A DNA stretch of 64,000 nucleotides from Phytoactinopolyspora halotolerans (GCF_010550675.1 NZ_JAAGOA010000001.1:248001-312000), one strand, 5' to 3'; positions 44,601-53,641 are shown, counted from the stretch's first letter. Notes: generated by a model from the letters alone, not told the origin. Translations and numbers: made by a program.

Positions 44601-44730
44601 CGCGGGTCGACCGGGGATCGATGTCCAGGCCGAGGATGGCCTCGTCGCCCTGTTCCACGGCGTCGCGCAGCAGTTTCTCGGCGGTGGTGAGCCTCTCGCG
44701 CGGCACGCGGTCCTCCCCGTTGTCGGCCAT
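41692..44730 (-). CDS. Large membrane-anchored protein with predicted right-handed beta-helix
   Basis: The 1012 aa product has no enzymatic motif I recognise. From about residue 40 to 830 it consists of many degenerate repeats of roughly 20 residues, with a hydrophobic residue every few positions and phrases such as GRLTARGLKAAGAVRLTAI, GGRLTFGDTFQANGDIDLSHADI and GDVILDGGVLRTPG, the look of a pentapeptide-like or parallel beta-helix. A helical stretch (about 840-890) leads to two C-terminal membrane helices (about 920-940, LAAFWFAGLVALGTLYF, and 980-1005, YGLMLMGAVLATTIGAAV). Homologues are often labelled membrane-associated oxidoreductase, which the sequence does not support. The ATG at 44730 (MADNGEDR) is chosen over an open frame to 44811. 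Confidence 0.8.
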   Translation of the reverse strand: MADNGEDRVPRERLTTAEKLLRDAVEQGDEAILGLDIDPRSTRDGAVWSEERTVRADFLAELLRDGTAAYGAAVRLVGARITGDMRFRYGRLGRPLRLDLCWIDESVGFSELTAVGIELVRCRLPSLRTESIDIEGGLTVRDCHVGTTVIADTRIHRSMSFEDTRFVTTETPFRAHNFNVWGNLLFDRTRMFATSGEALTAERFVVGGRLGMAGMRARGAIIFSGASSVDGRIDMTDAVIRNGNGTALDAKRLKAAGLAGDGMRCTGTLDLRHATITGTISFNRAVLACPGGYALSAGDVRADRFEIEQGARAHGGISLPRSLIRDTLALRGLSVHDTGGRALVASGAHITNIVADAASFTGQLALDEAEATYIRLSDTRISWPHDAWSVNLQSATVRRELNCEGMRNEGTVNAYGLRVGTMMVLTGANLDGGRAASLSASRIVVGGRLTFGDTFQANGDIDLSHADIGKSLAMDGVRVVGRLRLFRARVRSDVLLRHAQVEGRGIVIDAIGLRVDGRLTARGLKAAGAVRLTAITTDSLVLTGARIANPQANALIASRAQIRGDLVAGDDPYSANAGSFWADGRVIFRDATVGGDVILDGGVLRTPGHHALDCTGIDVGGKVSLRRTTVTGTAGLDQARVRRRIVVTGSTFTGDGVESADGPVVFSALQTTADDLLIDGGTFHGAVRLSDSVFASGVSVKEATIDAGNSTAIAASDLTCGVIRLSDLAVSGILVLARSKVSGDLICSGLSVRGENRPLIAIREAEIARRLSLDGVEVAAPRALAGPMDIDLSAVSAGSVDLPQGECAVDLRDAVIRTLVLDPSDTTTVLLSGLSFDDPGGADVATALAWLRRDPTGYQHQAYEQLAAHYRRVGDDAAARTVLLARHRHRRDLLGRRSFGQWLMKAWGYLQDVTVGYGYRPGLAAFWFAGLVALGTLYFSGREIEPIEADAHPTYNPFGYTIDLLIPVIRLGQQAAWDPRSTDLFVAYGLMLMGAVLATTIGAAVTRVLGRR

Positions 44731-44870
44731 CCCGGCTGCGTGGCAACCGCTTCCCGCGGTCTGACCCGCGCAACCTGTACTGAGAATCCCCGACCTGCCC
44801 CGGATGATCAAGGCCCAGCGGACGCGGAACGCGTCACTTGCAAAAGTTACCCGCCGGTAGCATCATGGGG

Positions 44871-44888
44871 GGTTACTGGCGAGTAACC
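44871..44888. promoter_or_regulatory. Palindromic operator upstream of the acyl-CoA dehydrogenase
   Basis: GGTTACT-GGCG-AGTAACC is a perfect palindrome with 7 bp arms, 27 bp before the ATG at 44916. TetR-family regulators of fatty-acid genes typically bind such sites. A further GTTAC occurs at 44846-44850. No TetR gene is adjacent, so the regulator is encoded elsewhere. Confidence 0.6.
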
Positions 44889-44915
44889 AACATCGGCGGC
44901 CTTCACGGAGGAAGC

Positions 44916-46775
44916 ATGGGCCACTACAGGTCGAACCTTCGAGACATCGAGTTCACCCTCTTTGACGTGCTGGAACGGGACAAGTTGCTGGGGCGCGAGC
45001 CGTTCGGAGACTTCGACGTGGACACTGTGCGAAGCATCCTGGCCGAAGTGGATCGGATGAGCCGGGAGGAGCTGGCGGAGTCGTATGAAGACTCCGACCG
45101 CAATCCGCCGCATTACGATCCTCAGCAGCGGACGGTCACGGTTCCCGAGTCGTTCAAGAAGAGCTACCAGGCCTACATCGACTCCGAGGTATGGCGGTTC
45201 GCGCTGCCCGAAGGGCTGGGCGGAACCCCGCTGCCGCGCTCGGTCTACTGGGCCATCGCGGAGATGGTCACCGGGTCCAACGCGGCCGTGTGGATGTACG
45301 GCTGCGGTCCCGCGTTCGCCAGCGTGATCTGGCAGAACGGCACGGACGTACAGAAGCGCCTCGCCGAGATCATGATCGAACGGCGCTGGGCGGCCACGAT
45401 GGTGCTGACCGAACCGGACGCCGGCTCCGATGTGGGTGCCGGCCGTGCCAAGGCGTACGCCCAGGACGACGGGACGTGGCACATCGAGGGCGTCAAGCGG
45501 TTCATCACCTCCGGCGAGCACGACCTGGCGGAGAACATCATCCACCTCGTCCTCGCCCGTCCGGTGGGCGTCGAGGGTGCGGGCGGGCCCGGGACCAAGG
45601 GGCTGTCGCTGTTCGTCGTGCCGAAGGTGCGATTCGATCCGCAGACGGGCGAACTCGGCGACCGGAACGGCGTCTACGCCACCAACGTCGAGAAGAAGAT
45701 GGGCCTGAAAGTCTCGTCCACCTGTGAGCTCACCTTCGGCGAATCCGAGCCTGCGGTCGGGTACCTGCTGGGCGATGTGCATGACGGCATCGCGCAGATG
45801 TTCCAGGTCATCGAGTTCGCGCGGATGATGGTCGGCACCAAGGCGATCGCCACCCTGTCCACCGGCTACCTGAACGCGCTGGAATTCGCCAAGGAGCGCG
45901 TCCAAGGCGCCGACCTGACGCGCGCATCGGACAAGACGGCACCGCGGGTGACCATCACGCACCACCCGGATGTGCGCCGCTCGTTGCTGACGCAGAAGGC
46001 GTACGCCGAGGGATTGCGTGCGTTGGCGCTGTACACCGCCACCATGCAGGACAGGGTGATGGAGGCCGAGGCACGCGGGGAGACCGACGCCGTGGCCGAG
46101 CGGGTCAATGACCTGCTACTTCCGATTGTGAAGGGCTACGGGTCGGAACGCTCCTGGGTGCTGCTCGGCTCGGAATCCCTGCAGACCCTGGGCGGCTCCG
46201 GCTTCCTGCAGGACTACCCGTTGGAGCAGTACGTACGCGACGCCAAGATCGACACCTTGTACGAAGGCACCACGGCCATCCAGGGCCAGGACTTCTTCTT
46301 CCGCAAGATCGTCAGAGACAACGGTCAGGCGCTCGGCTGGATGTCGGAGCAGATCCAGAGCACGCTGGCGGCGGAGATCGGCGGCGATGAGCTCAAGGTC
46401 GAGCGGGAGGCGCTCGCTACCGCGACGGAAGACCTGCAGGGCATGCTGTCCGCGCTCATCGGTTTCTTGATGTCGGCGGACCCGTCCGCGGAGGGTGGCG
46501 ACGCGCGCAACGTCTACAAGGTCGGGCAGAACACCACGCGGCTGTTGCTCGCGGCCGGGGACGTCGTCGTCGGCTGGCTGCTGCTGCGGCAGGCTGCTGT
46601 CGCGCTGGAGAAGTCGGCCTCCGCCGTGAAACCGGCGGATCGGGCGTTCTATGAGGGCAAGGTCGCTGCCGCCCGATTCTTCGCGCGCCAGGTTCTGCCC
46701 CGGCTCTCCGTGGAGCGGGCCATCGTGCAGAGCACGGACAACACCCTGATGGACATCGACGAGCAGGCGTTCTAG
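44916..46775 (+). CDS. Acyl-CoA dehydrogenase (large FadE5-like type)
   Basis: This is an FAD enzyme of fatty-acid beta-oxidation that makes the trans-2-enoyl-CoA (619 aa, the long class with C-terminal extension, like mycobacterial FadE5). Visible features are the FAD-binding segment [13 protein letters not shown] followed by [11 protein letters not shown], the substrate-region helix [22 protein letters not shown], the catalytic Glu in [16 protein letters not shown], and [19 protein letters not shown]. The ATG at 44916 is fixed by GGAGGAAGC just upstream; an open frame begins at 44838. It is transcribed alone, behind a palindromic operator; its stop overlaps the convergent methyltransferase stop by 4 nt. 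Confidence 0.95.
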   Translation: MGHYRSNLRDIEFTLFDVLERDKLLGREPFGDFDVDTVRSILAEVDRMSREELAESYEDSDRNPPHYDPQQRTVTVPESFKKSYQAYIDSEVWRFALPEGLGGTPLPRSVYWAIAEMVTGSNAAVWMYGCGPAFASVIWQNGTDVQKRLAEIMIERRWAATMVLTEPDAGSDVGAGRAKAYAQDDGTWHIEGVKRFITSGEHDLAENIIHLVLARPVGVEGAGGPGTKGLSLFVVPKVRFDPQTGELGDRNGVYATNVEKKMGLKVSSTCELTFGESEPAVGYLLGDVHDGIAQMFQVIEFARMMVGTKAIATLSTGYLNALEFAKERVQGADLTRASDKTAPRVTITHHPDVRRSLLTQKAYAEGLRALALYTATMQDRVMEAEARGETDAVAERVNDLLLPIVKGYGSERSWVLLGSESLQTLGGSGFLQDYPLEQYVRDAKIDTLYEGTTAIQGQDFFFRKIVRDNGQALGWMSEQIQSTLAAEIGGDELKVEREALATATEDLQGMLSALIGFLMSADPSAEGGDARNVYKVGQNTTRLLLAAGDVVVGWLLLRQAAVALEKSASAVKPADRAFYEGKVAAARFFARQVLPRLSVERAIVQSTDNTLMDIDEQAF

Positions 46776-47428
46776 GGAACGGCCGCGGCCTGTCCGTTCT
46801 CGTCGAGGCGGGCCAGCAGGTGGGCGTCGAGGAAGCCGCGCTCAGAGGCCGGATCGTGGAGCAACCGCGCGAACGTGACGAGCCCGGCCTCGGCCAGCAG
46901 CTCGGCGAACCGATCCACCGGCCAGCTGTAGGCGGGCGCCACCTTGTGGTCGAACCAGACCGGTTCGGGGCTGTCGGTCGCGTAGAACGAGACCAACAGC
47001 AGGCCATCCGGCGCCAGGACACGCGCCTGCTCGGCAAGCAAAGCGGGCAGTTCCCCGGGAGGGGTGTGGATCGTCGAGTAGTGGGCCAGCACGCCGCCGA
47101 GCGCGCCGTCCTCCACCGGCAGGGCCTCCATCCGGGCCTCGTCGAACCGCAGATCCGGATGGGCCTGCCGGGCGTGGTCGACCATGGCCGGAGAGAGATC
47201 GAGCCCGAAGGCGTTCAGCCCCGAGTCGCGCAGGATGGCCGTCAGATGTCCGGGCCCGCACCCGACGTCGGCCGCCCGCAGGTTTCCCGTCTCACGCACG
47301 AGTTCGGCGAAGCTGCTGACCATGGCCAGCGTGAACGGGCGAGTCTCCAGCCGATCAGCGAACATCGACGCATACAGCTCGACGACCCCGTCGTAGGCCG
47401 CCTTGGTCTCGTCCTGGTGGTCCACCAC
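46772..47428 (-). CDS. Class I SAM-dependent methyltransferase
   Basis: This is a small-molecule methyltransferase of the Methyltransf_11/25 type (about 218 aa). Motif I reads [16 protein letters not shown], followed by [22 protein letters not shown] (motif II region) and [35 protein letters not shown] (motifs III and IV). The substrate is unknown. The start is uncertain: GTG codons at 47428 and 47425 are proposed because the sequence upstream is Pro/Arg-rich and non-conserved, although the frame continues to 47584. Confidence 0.9.
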   Translation of the reverse strand: MVDHQDETKAAYDGVVELYASMFADRLETRPFTLAMVSSFAELVRETGNLRAADVGCGPGHLTAILRDSGLNAFGLDLSPAMVDHARQAHPDLRFDEARMEALPVEDGALGGVLAHYSTIHTPPGELPALLAEQARVLAPDGLLLVSFYATDSPEPVWFDHKVAPAYSWPVDRFAELLAEAGLVTFARLLHDPASERGFLDAHLLARLDENGQAAAVP

Positions 47429-47584
47429 GGGAGAGAAGCTAACACCCGGCCGCGGCCGCGGTGCGCGGCGAAACGCCGCGGGAACCTTGTGGGTTCGTGG
47501 GGCGTTGTTCGCGGGTAAGTGGTCACGTGCGGGTCGCGGCTCGGTCTCGTTGTCGCGGGCTGCACGTCGTCCCACGCCTGACAT

Positions 47585-49924
47585 GTGGAAGCATCTGACA
47601 CCGTGGTTCCGTCCTTCTTACGTCGTCGTCCGCCGGGGCCGGTCTGTCGCGCCGGGCATGCGGGCGGTCGCCCCGGAGCGGGACGTTGGCAGCTGTTCGT
47701 CGTGCTGATCACCATGCTTCTGGCCCCGGTCCTGCTGGCCGCTCCGGCCATCGCATCCGACCAGCCGGAGCAGCCGGCCGGGACCGATCAGCCCCGCGTG
47801 GTCTTCGCCGGGGTCGCCGGCTTGGCCTGGGAAGACGTCACCGCGGAGGACATGCCCACGCTGCATGGCCTGGCCGGTACGGACGCGGCGGCGTCGCTGA
47901 CGGCCCGGACGATCCGATCGCGTACGTGTGCGGTCGACGGGTGGCTCACCGTGGGGGCCGGCCGTCGGGCCACCGACGTGGTCGACTCGGATGGCGACGG
48001 CAGCGCGGACCGGTACTGCCGTCCGGCACCGACGCCGTCCCGGGGCGAACAGGGCGGTGCGACGGTTCCAGGCTGGCAGCAGTACGTCGCCGAACAGGAG
48101 AACCACGCCTACGGCGCCGTCCCCGGACTTCTGGGTGAGCGGCTCAACGAGCATGGACTGTGCGGCACGGCCGTCGGGCCCGGCGCGGCGCTCGCGCTGG
48201 CGGACGAGTCGGGCCGGGTGGGCTCGTACTACCCGAACGCCGCCGAGGTGAACCGCGATCTGATGCACGACTGCCCGGTGACGGTGGTGGATCTCGGCGC
48301 CCTGCCCCCGCCCGCCGCTGCCGGCAGCGACGAATCGGCACGGCAGTCGGCACTCGAGGAACGCCGCCAGGTGGCCCGCGGCATCGACGAGTTGATCCAC
48401 CAGATTCTGGACCGGCTACCCGCGAACACGGCGTTGATCATCGCCGGCGTCTCGGACAGTGGACCGACCGCGATCCCCCTGCACAACGACCCGACCCGGG
48501 TGGCCAGCTCGGCGCTGCGGGTGGCCGTCGCGCACGGGCCGACCGCGGACGGTGACGAGTACGGGCCGCGCTGGCTCACCTCCGGCTCCACCCAGTGGTC
48601 CGGAATCGTGCAGCTCACCGACGTCGCCTCCACGCTGCTGGACTATGCCGGGCTCGAGGAGCCGACGGAAGGGTCCGTCGGGCGGCCGTTCCAGACGGCC
48701 GGTCAGCACCCCGCCGCGGCGACCGATACCGTGGACAAACTGCTGAGCAACAACACGGCCGCGCAGATCTACCGGACGCAGTCGGGTCCGTTCTTTCAGT
48801 TGCTGGGGGTCGCTCAACTCGTCTTCTTCGGCCTCGCGCTGCTGTGGATCCGGCTGCGCCCGGCCGAACGTTCCCCCGTGTTGCGTCTCGTGCGCGCCGG
48901 GGCCATCACGGTGGCGTCCTTCCCGGTGGCGTCGTTCTTGGCCAATGCGTTCGACTGGGCGCGCTTCGACCGCCCGGCGATCGCCCTGTGGACGATCATC
49001 ACGCTACTGACGGCGGTGGTGGCCGCGGTCGCGCTGGGCGGCCCCTGGCGGCGTCACGCCTATGGTCCGGCCGGGGTGGTAGGCGGGATCACCGCCGGGG
49101 TGATGGCGCTGGACGTGTCCACCGGGTCCCACCTGCAACAGCTCAGCCTGCTCGGGTTGTCTCCGGTGGTGGCAGGCCGGTTCTACGGGCTGGGCAACAT
49201 CCCGTTCGCCATCTTCATCGTCGCGTGCCTCGTCGCGGCGGGTGCGCTTGCGCAATGGCTGATCGATCGGGGCACATCCCGGCGAGCCGCGGGTGCCACC
49301 ACCGTCGCCATCGGATTGGCGGCGACCGTCGTCGTGGGCTCGCCGCAAGCCGGTGCCGATGTGGGCGGCATCCTGGCCGCCATCCCGGCGTTCACGGTGC
49401 TGGCTATCGGCGTCCTCGGCGTCCGGCTGACCGTCACCAAGGTGGTCGGCGCCGGTGTGGCGGCGCTGGGCGTGTTCCTCGCGGTCGCCTGGCTCGACTG
49501 GCAACGTCCGGCCGGCTCGCGGACCCATTTCGGAGCCTTCTTCGAGGACCTTGTCAGCGGCGAGGCATGGAGCGTGGTGTGGCGGAAGTTCGAAGCCTCG
49601 CTCGGGACGCTGGACCGGCTGCCGTACTACGCCTGGACCGTGCCGATCGCCTACGCGCTCATCCTGTGGCTGACCCTGCGTCCGCCGATCAGTGGACTGC
49701 GGGAGGCGCTCCGCAGCTGGCCGACCATGACCTATGTCGTGTGGTCGGCGCTGCTGGCCGGCGCCGCGGGCTTCGCCGCCAACGACTCGGGCATCATCAT
49801 TCCGGCGCTGTTGCTCACGGTGGGGGTTCCGCTCGTCGTCTCGGCGATCGCCGCAGCGAGCCGTGCGGACGGCGAGACCGACCGTCCGGAGGAACTGGCC
49901 GGCGTCTCAGGTACCGCGACGTAG
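47585..49924 (+). CDS. Polytopic membrane protein with alkaline phosphatase-like extracytoplasmic domain
   Basis: The 779 aa product has a signal/TM segment (about 36-57), then an extracytoplasmic region (58-390) resembling the alkaline-phosphatase/sulfatase fold in its VVFAGVAGLAWEDV, PTLHGL and SGTQWSGIVQLTDVASTLLDYAG-like segments (residue stretch around 340-360 includes WSGIVQLTDVASTLLDYAG). No clear nucleophile or full metal set is visible, so activity is doubtful. About ten membrane helices follow (from about 400, GVAQLVFFGLALLWI). It is convergent with, and overlaps by 18 nt, a GT2 gene; this pair recurs in actinobacteria and suggests envelope polysaccharide work (inference). GTG start at 47585; other starts near the signal segment are possible. 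Confidence 0.85.
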   Translation: MEASDTVVPSFLRRRPPGPVCRAGHAGGRPGAGRWQLFVVLITMLLAPVLLAAPAIASDQPEQPAGTDQPRVVFAGVAGLAWEDVTAEDMPTLHGLAGTDAAASLTARTIRSRTCAVDGWLTVGAGRRATDVVDSDGDGSADRYCRPAPTPSRGEQGGATVPGWQQYVAEQENHAYGAVPGLLGERLNEHGLCGTAVGPGAALALADESGRVGSYYPNAAEVNRDLMHDCPVTVVDLGALPPPAAAGSDESARQSALEERRQVARGIDELIHQILDRLPANTALIIAGVSDSGPTAIPLHNDPTRVASSALRVAVAHGPTADGDEYGPRWLTSGSTQWSGIVQLTDVASTLLDYAGLEEPTEGSVGRPFQTAGQHPAAATDTVDKLLSNNTAAQIYRTQSGPFFQLLGVAQLVFFGLALLWIRLRPAERSPVLRLVRAGAITVASFPVASFLANAFDWARFDRPAIALWTIITLLTAVVAAVALGGPWRRHAYGPAGVVGGITAGVMALDVSTGSHLQQLSLLGLSPVVAGRFYGLGNIPFAIFIVACLVAAGALAQWLIDRGTSRRAAGATTVAIGLAATVVVGSPQAGADVGGILAAIPAFTVLAIGVLGVRLTVTKVVGAGVAALGVFLAVAWLDWQRPAGSRTHFGAFFEDLVSGEAWSVVWRKFEASLGTLDRLPYYAWTVPIAYALILWLTLRPPISGLREALRSWPTMTYVVWSALLAGAAGFAANDSGIIIPALLLTVGVPLVVSAIAAASRADGETDRPEELAGVSGTAT

Positions 49925-50659
49925 CTGTGCCGGCAGCGACGGCCGTACCCCGCGGGTGGTGAGCGCGCGCATCACCCCGGCGTACTGACGGCCGCGGTGC
50001 AGCTGGGCCTTCCAATCGGTGCCGGTCACCCGGTGATGCAGGTCCGCCTCGACCTCGAGCACCCGGTAGCCCTGGCGGAGCAGGTCGATGGTCATGCCGG
50101 TCTCGACCCCCCAGCCGGGCGCCAGCGGCAGCGCGGCGGTGAAGGCGGCGCGGGTCAGACAGCGTTGACCGGACAGCGGCTGGCGCGGCGTCCAACCGGT
50201 GGCGCGTTCGATCCCGGTGCGGGACAGATCCACCACAAGACCGCGGCCGCCGCCGGGGTTGCGTTGCGGCGGCAACACGGCGATGGTCAGATCTGCCGTG
50301 CCGGCCAGTACCGGATCGATCAGCGGCCGGACGCGAGCCGCCGACTCCTCGAGGTCGGCGTCGATGAACAGCAGCGCGCGCGGAGCGTTGCGGGACGGCT
50401 CCCGGGACTCGATCGCGCTGACCGCCATCGCGCCGGTCTCCATCGCCGCCGCTTTCCCGCGGTTCCGGGCATGACCGACGACGGTGGCGCCGGCGTCCGC
50501 GGCGACGGCAGCCGTGCGGTCCGTGGAGCCGTCGTCCACCACGATCACGATGTCCGCCGCCGGGATCTCCGCCGCGGCCCGTACCGTGGCCGCGATCCGA
50601 TCCTGCTCGTCCTTGGCGGGAATGACAATGGCAACGTCGGAGGTGTCCGTCTCGCTCAC
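49907..50659 (-). CDS. Family 2 glycosyltransferase
   Basis: This is a cytoplasmic GT-A fold glycosyltransferase (250 aa) that uses nucleotide sugars. Motifs are [36 protein letters not shown], and the metal-binding D-x-D in [12 protein letters not shown]. The region [28 protein letters not shown] is typical of GT2 enzymes related to glucosyl-3-phosphoglycerate synthase. No transmembrane segment is seen. GTG start at 50659. It overlaps the 3' end of the membrane protein gene by 18 nt on the opposite strand. Confidence 0.92.
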   Translation of the reverse strand: MSETDTSDVAIVIPAKDEQDRIAATVRAAAEIPAADIVIVVDDGSTDRTAAVAADAGATVVGHARNRGKAAAMETGAMAVSAIESREPSRNAPRALLFIDADLEESAARVRPLIDPVLAGTADLTIAVLPPQRNPGGGRGLVVDLSRTGIERATGWTPRQPLSGQRCLTRAAFTAALPLAPGWGVETGMTIDLLRQGYRVLEVEADLHHRVTGTDWKAQLHRGRQYAGVMRALTTRGVRPSLPAQLRRGT

Positions 50660-50714
50660 CCGGCCACTCTATAGCGGGCCGTCCACGGGAACCGCCCCCA
50701 CGATCGATCGTGTC

Positions 50715-50818
50715 GGTGGGATGGAGATTTCCCCGGCCCCGCCCGCGGCGAGGTCGTCGCGGGGCTCCTCCCACGCCGATGCCCGGCCAACCCTGGCCGG
50801 GGAAATCTCCATCCCACC
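50715..50818 (-). repeat. Palindromic repeat element, copy B
   Basis: Perfectly complementary 24 bp arms (50715-50738 and 50795-50818; GGTGGGATGGAG at the outer end, TTTCCCCGGCC at the inner) enclose 56 bp. Its interior is in the opposite orientation to copy A (35062-35168) and matches it at about 49 positions out of 57 with one indel. It lies in the 250 bp between the divergent GT2 and arginine deiminase genes, so here it is not a terminator position. Confidence 0.85.
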
Positions 50819-50909
50819 TGGGCGGGTCGGCCGACGGTTGGCGGCTCCCCTGCTCCCCGCGCGACGTGTGTCCGGGTGGGCGGGTGGCACCTCGCTTAGA
50901 GTGCGAGTG

Positions 50910-52145
50910 ATGGATGAGACGACGAGGGTGTGGGGTGCGGACTCGGAGGTCGGCCGGTTGCGCTCGGTGCTGTTGCACCGGCCCGGAGCCGAGTTGAAGA
51001 GGCTGACGCCGCGAAACAACGACGCGCTGCTCTTCGACGGGATTCCCTGGGTCGGCCGGGCACAGGATGAGCACGACGTCTTCGCGCAGACCTTGCGGGA
51101 TCAGGGCGTGCGGGTGCTGTACCTGAGGGATCTGCTGGTAGAGACGTTGGCGTCGGAGGTGGCTCGGCGGGAGTGCATCGATGTGGTGCTGACCGATCCA
51201 CGGTTGGGCGACACCCTGCGAGGTCGGCTGCGCGTGTATCTCGAAGGGTTGCATCCGGAAGATCTGGCGCACGTGCTGATCGCCGGACTCGCACACGAGG
51301 AGTTCACTTCCGGTCGTGGCCTCGGTTACGTGTTGATGGAACGTAGCGAATTCGTCATTGACCCGTTACCCAACCTCTTGTTTACCCGCGATTCGAGCGT
51401 GTGGGTCGGTGATCGGGTCGCGGTCAGCAGCCTGGCCATGCATGCGCGCCGGCGGGAAACCAGCCTGACCGAGGCGGTGTACGCACATCATCCCCGTTTC
51501 GCGGGTGTCGGGCGCATCTACTCACCGGATCTGGAACGTCTCGAAGGCGGCGACGTGCTTCTGCTCGCGCCGGGTGTCGTCGCGGTCGGCACCGGCGAGC
51601 GCACCACGCCGGCCGGCGTCGAGAGGCTGGCCAGGCACGTACTGGGAGCCGGTCTCGCGCATACCGTGCTGGCCGTGCCGGTGGCGCAGGATCGGGCGAC
51701 GATGCATCTGGACACGGTGTGCACGATGGTCGATACGGGTGCGGTGGTGATGTACCCGAAGGTCGCCCATGAGCTGCGTGCGATCGGCTTGACGCTGGAG
51801 GATGACGAGCTGCTGGTGGGTGAGCCGGGCGCTTTCCTCGAGGTGGCGGCCGAAGCGATGGGTATCGACCGGCTGCGCACGATCGACACCGGGCTGGACC
51901 CGGTCACCGCGGAGCGGGAGCAGTGGGACGACGGCAACAACACCCTGGCCGTCGCCCCCCGGCTGGCCGTTGCGTACGAGCGGAACGTGGAAACCAACGC
52001 ACGCCTGGAGGAAGCAGGGATCGAGGTGCTCAGAATCCCGGGCAGCGAACTTGGAACCGGACGTGGCGGACCGAGATGCATGTCATGTCCGCTCGAACGT
52101 GACTTCCTGGGCGACGAATGGAAAAAAAGTTGCTACGGCAAATGA
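50910..52145 (+). CDS. arcA: Arginine deiminase
   Basis: This enzyme converts L-arginine to citrulline and ammonia (411 aa). The catalytic residues are visible: Asp161 in [10 protein letters not shown], Glu in LEGGDVLLL, His in [11 protein letters not shown] with the adjacent Asp, and the nucleophile Cys in [13 protein letters not shown] near 390. It starts at the ATG 50910; no strong ribosome site is seen. No arcB, arcC or arginine antiporter gene is adjacent, so the full ATP-yielding pathway is not encoded here; roles in acid or nitrogen response are possible. A strong hairpin follows the stop. Confidence 0.96.
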   Translation: MDETTRVWGADSEVGRLRSVLLHRPGAELKRLTPRNNDALLFDGIPWVGRAQDEHDVFAQTLRDQGVRVLYLRDLLVETLASEVARRECIDVVLTDPRLGDTLRGRLRVYLEGLHPEDLAHVLIAGLAHEEFTSGRGLGYVLMERSEFVIDPLPNLLFTRDSSVWVGDRVAVSSLAMHARRRETSLTEAVYAHHPRFAGVGRIYSPDLERLEGGDVLLLAPGVVAVGTGERTTPAGVERLARHVLGAGLAHTVLAVPVAQDRATMHLDTVCTMVDTGAVVMYPKVAHELRAIGLTLEDDELLVGEPGAFLEVAAEAMGIDRLRTIDTGLDPVTAEREQWDDGNNTLAVAPRLAVAYERNVETNARLEEAGIEVLRIPGSELGTGRGGPRCMSCPLERDFLGDEWKKSCYGK

Positions 52146-52176
52146 CGCATCACGCCCAGAGAATGTAATCTTGTGC

Positions 52177-52221
52177 AAGCCCCGGTCGCACATGTTCCCC
52201 CGTCATGTGTGACCGGGGTTT
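52177..52221. terminator. Strong intrinsic terminator hairpin
   Basis: Arms 52177-52194 (AAGCCCCGGTCGCACATG) and 52204-52221 pair along 18 bp, with two G-T wobbles, around a 9 nt loop. It stands 32 nt after the arginine deiminase stop, ends in TTTCT on the plus strand, and lies before the convergent DUF5926 gene, so it can stop transcription from both sides. Confidence 0.88.
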
Positions 52222-52250
52222 CTCTGTCGAGGCTCTTGTCAGGTCGGTGG

Positions 52251-53171
52251 TCACCGGATCGTGACTTGCCGATTCGCCAGCCCGGCGCGGGCGCGTCGCT
52301 GTGCCCCGTCGAGCGGCGTCGTGTCGGCCACCGCCTCGGCCAGTCGCTTCTCCATGGCGGCGACCGGTTCCTCCACCTCCGCGGCCTCGGTACCGTCCGG
52401 CAGGTCCCAGACGGGCACCAGCAAGCCGTGTGCGCGGAACGTGCCCAGCAGACGCGTCCCGGGTGCCAGCACGTCGTCGCCGCGCACATGCAGCCGGGAG
52501 AGCGCATCCAGCAGCGGTTCTTCGTCGTAGGGAAGCACCCAGCGCACCTGGTCGCGGTCGCCGAGCCGACACCAGTACGCGGCCTCCGCGCTGGACAGCC
52601 TGGCAGTGGGCACGACCGCCTCGTTGGCCGACTCCAGAAGCGAACTCTCCTGAGCCGTGGGCTCTGAGTCCGGGTCGGTCCAGAAGTCGAACCCTTCGTG
52701 GACGGTCACCTCGAACGGCGATTCCTCCGCCACCAGATCCTGCAGGCGCGGTGCATCCGCCGGCCGCGGACCGACCGTCACCGGAGCGCCCGGCTCGGCC
52801 TCAAGGGCCGTGCTGAGCGCGTGTCCGAGATCGGCGCTCGGGTCGCCGCTGGACGTGACGGTCTGCAGACCGAGCAGCACCTGCCCGTTCTCCCGCACCA
52901 ACGCGGGGTAGGCACCGGGCAGGACGGTGGCGACGACGACGTCCCGGTCGGCGTGGGGGGCACGCAGCCGGATCGGCACCGTGGCGGCCGAGACGATCTC
53001 GCGGAGAGCCACCCAGTCGCACTCGCCGGGCAGGCCCTGAAACGGGCGGGTGACGTGGCGGCGTCCGGCTGCCTTCGCCTTCTTGCCGTGACAGACCTTG
53101 TATCGCTTGCCGGAACCACACGGGCAGGGCTCGCGCGGACCGACGACGGGAATCTCTACGCTTGCATTCAC
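52251..53171 (-). CDS. SEC-C motif protein of the DUF5926 family
   Basis: The product is 306 aa. The N-terminal SEC-C zinc-binding motif, PCPCGSGKRYKVCHG (residues about 16-30), has the C-x-C-x8-C-H pattern also found at the end of SecA. The rest matches the DUF5926 family seen throughout actinobacteria; a possible metal or nucleic-acid binding role is not proven. The central region is acidic (residues 165-190, WTDPDSEPTAQESSLLESA). GTG start at 53171; the gene is followed on the minus strand by the terminator hairpin. Confidence 0.9.
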   Translation of the reverse strand: MNASVEIPVVGPREPCPCGSGKRYKVCHGKKAKAAGRRHVTRPFQGLPGECDWVALREIVSAATVPIRLRAPHADRDVVVATVLPGAYPALVRENGQVLLGLQTVTSSGDPSADLGHALSTALEAEPGAPVTVGPRPADAPRLQDLVAEESPFEVTVHEGFDFWTDPDSEPTAQESSLLESANEAVVPTARLSSAEAAYWCRLGDRDQVRWVLPYDEEPLLDALSRLHVRGDDVLAPGTRLLGTFRAHGLLVPVWDLPDGTEAAEVEEPVAAMEKRLAEAVADTTPLDGAQRRARAGLANRQVTIR

Positions 53172-53182
53172 GAGTACAGAGA

Positions 53183-53641
53183 CTAACTCGCGTTACCCGG
53201 CTCCCACGGCCCGACGACGGCTTGTACGGTCACCCGATCGTCGGCGGAACGGACGGACCAGTTGCGCGCGACGGCCTCGACGATGGCCAGACCGCGCCCT
53301 TCTGGTTCGGCGGACTCGGGCCGCTTGACGCGTGGCGTGTCCGCGCTGCCGCCGTCCGTCACGTCGATGAGCACGTGCCGATCACTCACCGTCCACCGCA
53401 GAATCACCCCGACCTCTGCCTCGCTGAGCTGGATCGGCTTGGCGTGCAGGATCGCGTTCGAGACGAGCTCGGTGACGACGAGCAGCACGTTGTCCAGCAC
53501 GCTTTGCGGCACCCCAACGGAATGGAGATCCGCGGCCACCGCATGGCGGGCCTTGGGTACGCTGCTGACGACGTTTCCCAGCTCGAGGGCGCGTGCCTGG
53601 GTCGGTTCGGCCGAGCGGTAGGCGGTCGCGGTCTGAGGCAC
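53183..53641 (-). CDS. Anti-sigma-type ATP-binding protein (HATPase_c_2)
   Basis: This is a single-domain kinase-like ATPase related to RsbW/SpoIIAB anti-sigma factors (152 aa). The N box is VVTELVSNAILHA, G1 is VDVTDGGS-like (IDVTDGGSADTP), and G2 is EPEGRGLAIVEAVA. In actinobacteria many such proteins partner with STAS-domain anti-anti-sigma factors and SigB/F-type sigma factors, none of which is in the window. The GTG at 53641 is chosen because GGGAGG lies 8 nt upstream; the frame is open to 53716. A GTTT-N16-GGGCA sequence lies upstream. Confidence 0.9.
   Translation of the reverse strand: MPQTATAYRSAEPTQARALELGNVVSSVPKARHAVAADLHSVGVPQSVLDNVLLVVTELVSNAILHAKPIQLSEAEVGVILRWTVSDRHVLIDVTDGGSADTPRVKRPESAEPEGRGLAIVEAVARNWSVRSADDRVTVQAVVGPWEPGNAS

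Noticed and set aside
47429-47584. Extension of the methyltransferase gene to 47584
   Set aside because: The extra residues are Arg/Pro-rich, carry no methyltransferase feature, and would abut the divergent gene start exactly.
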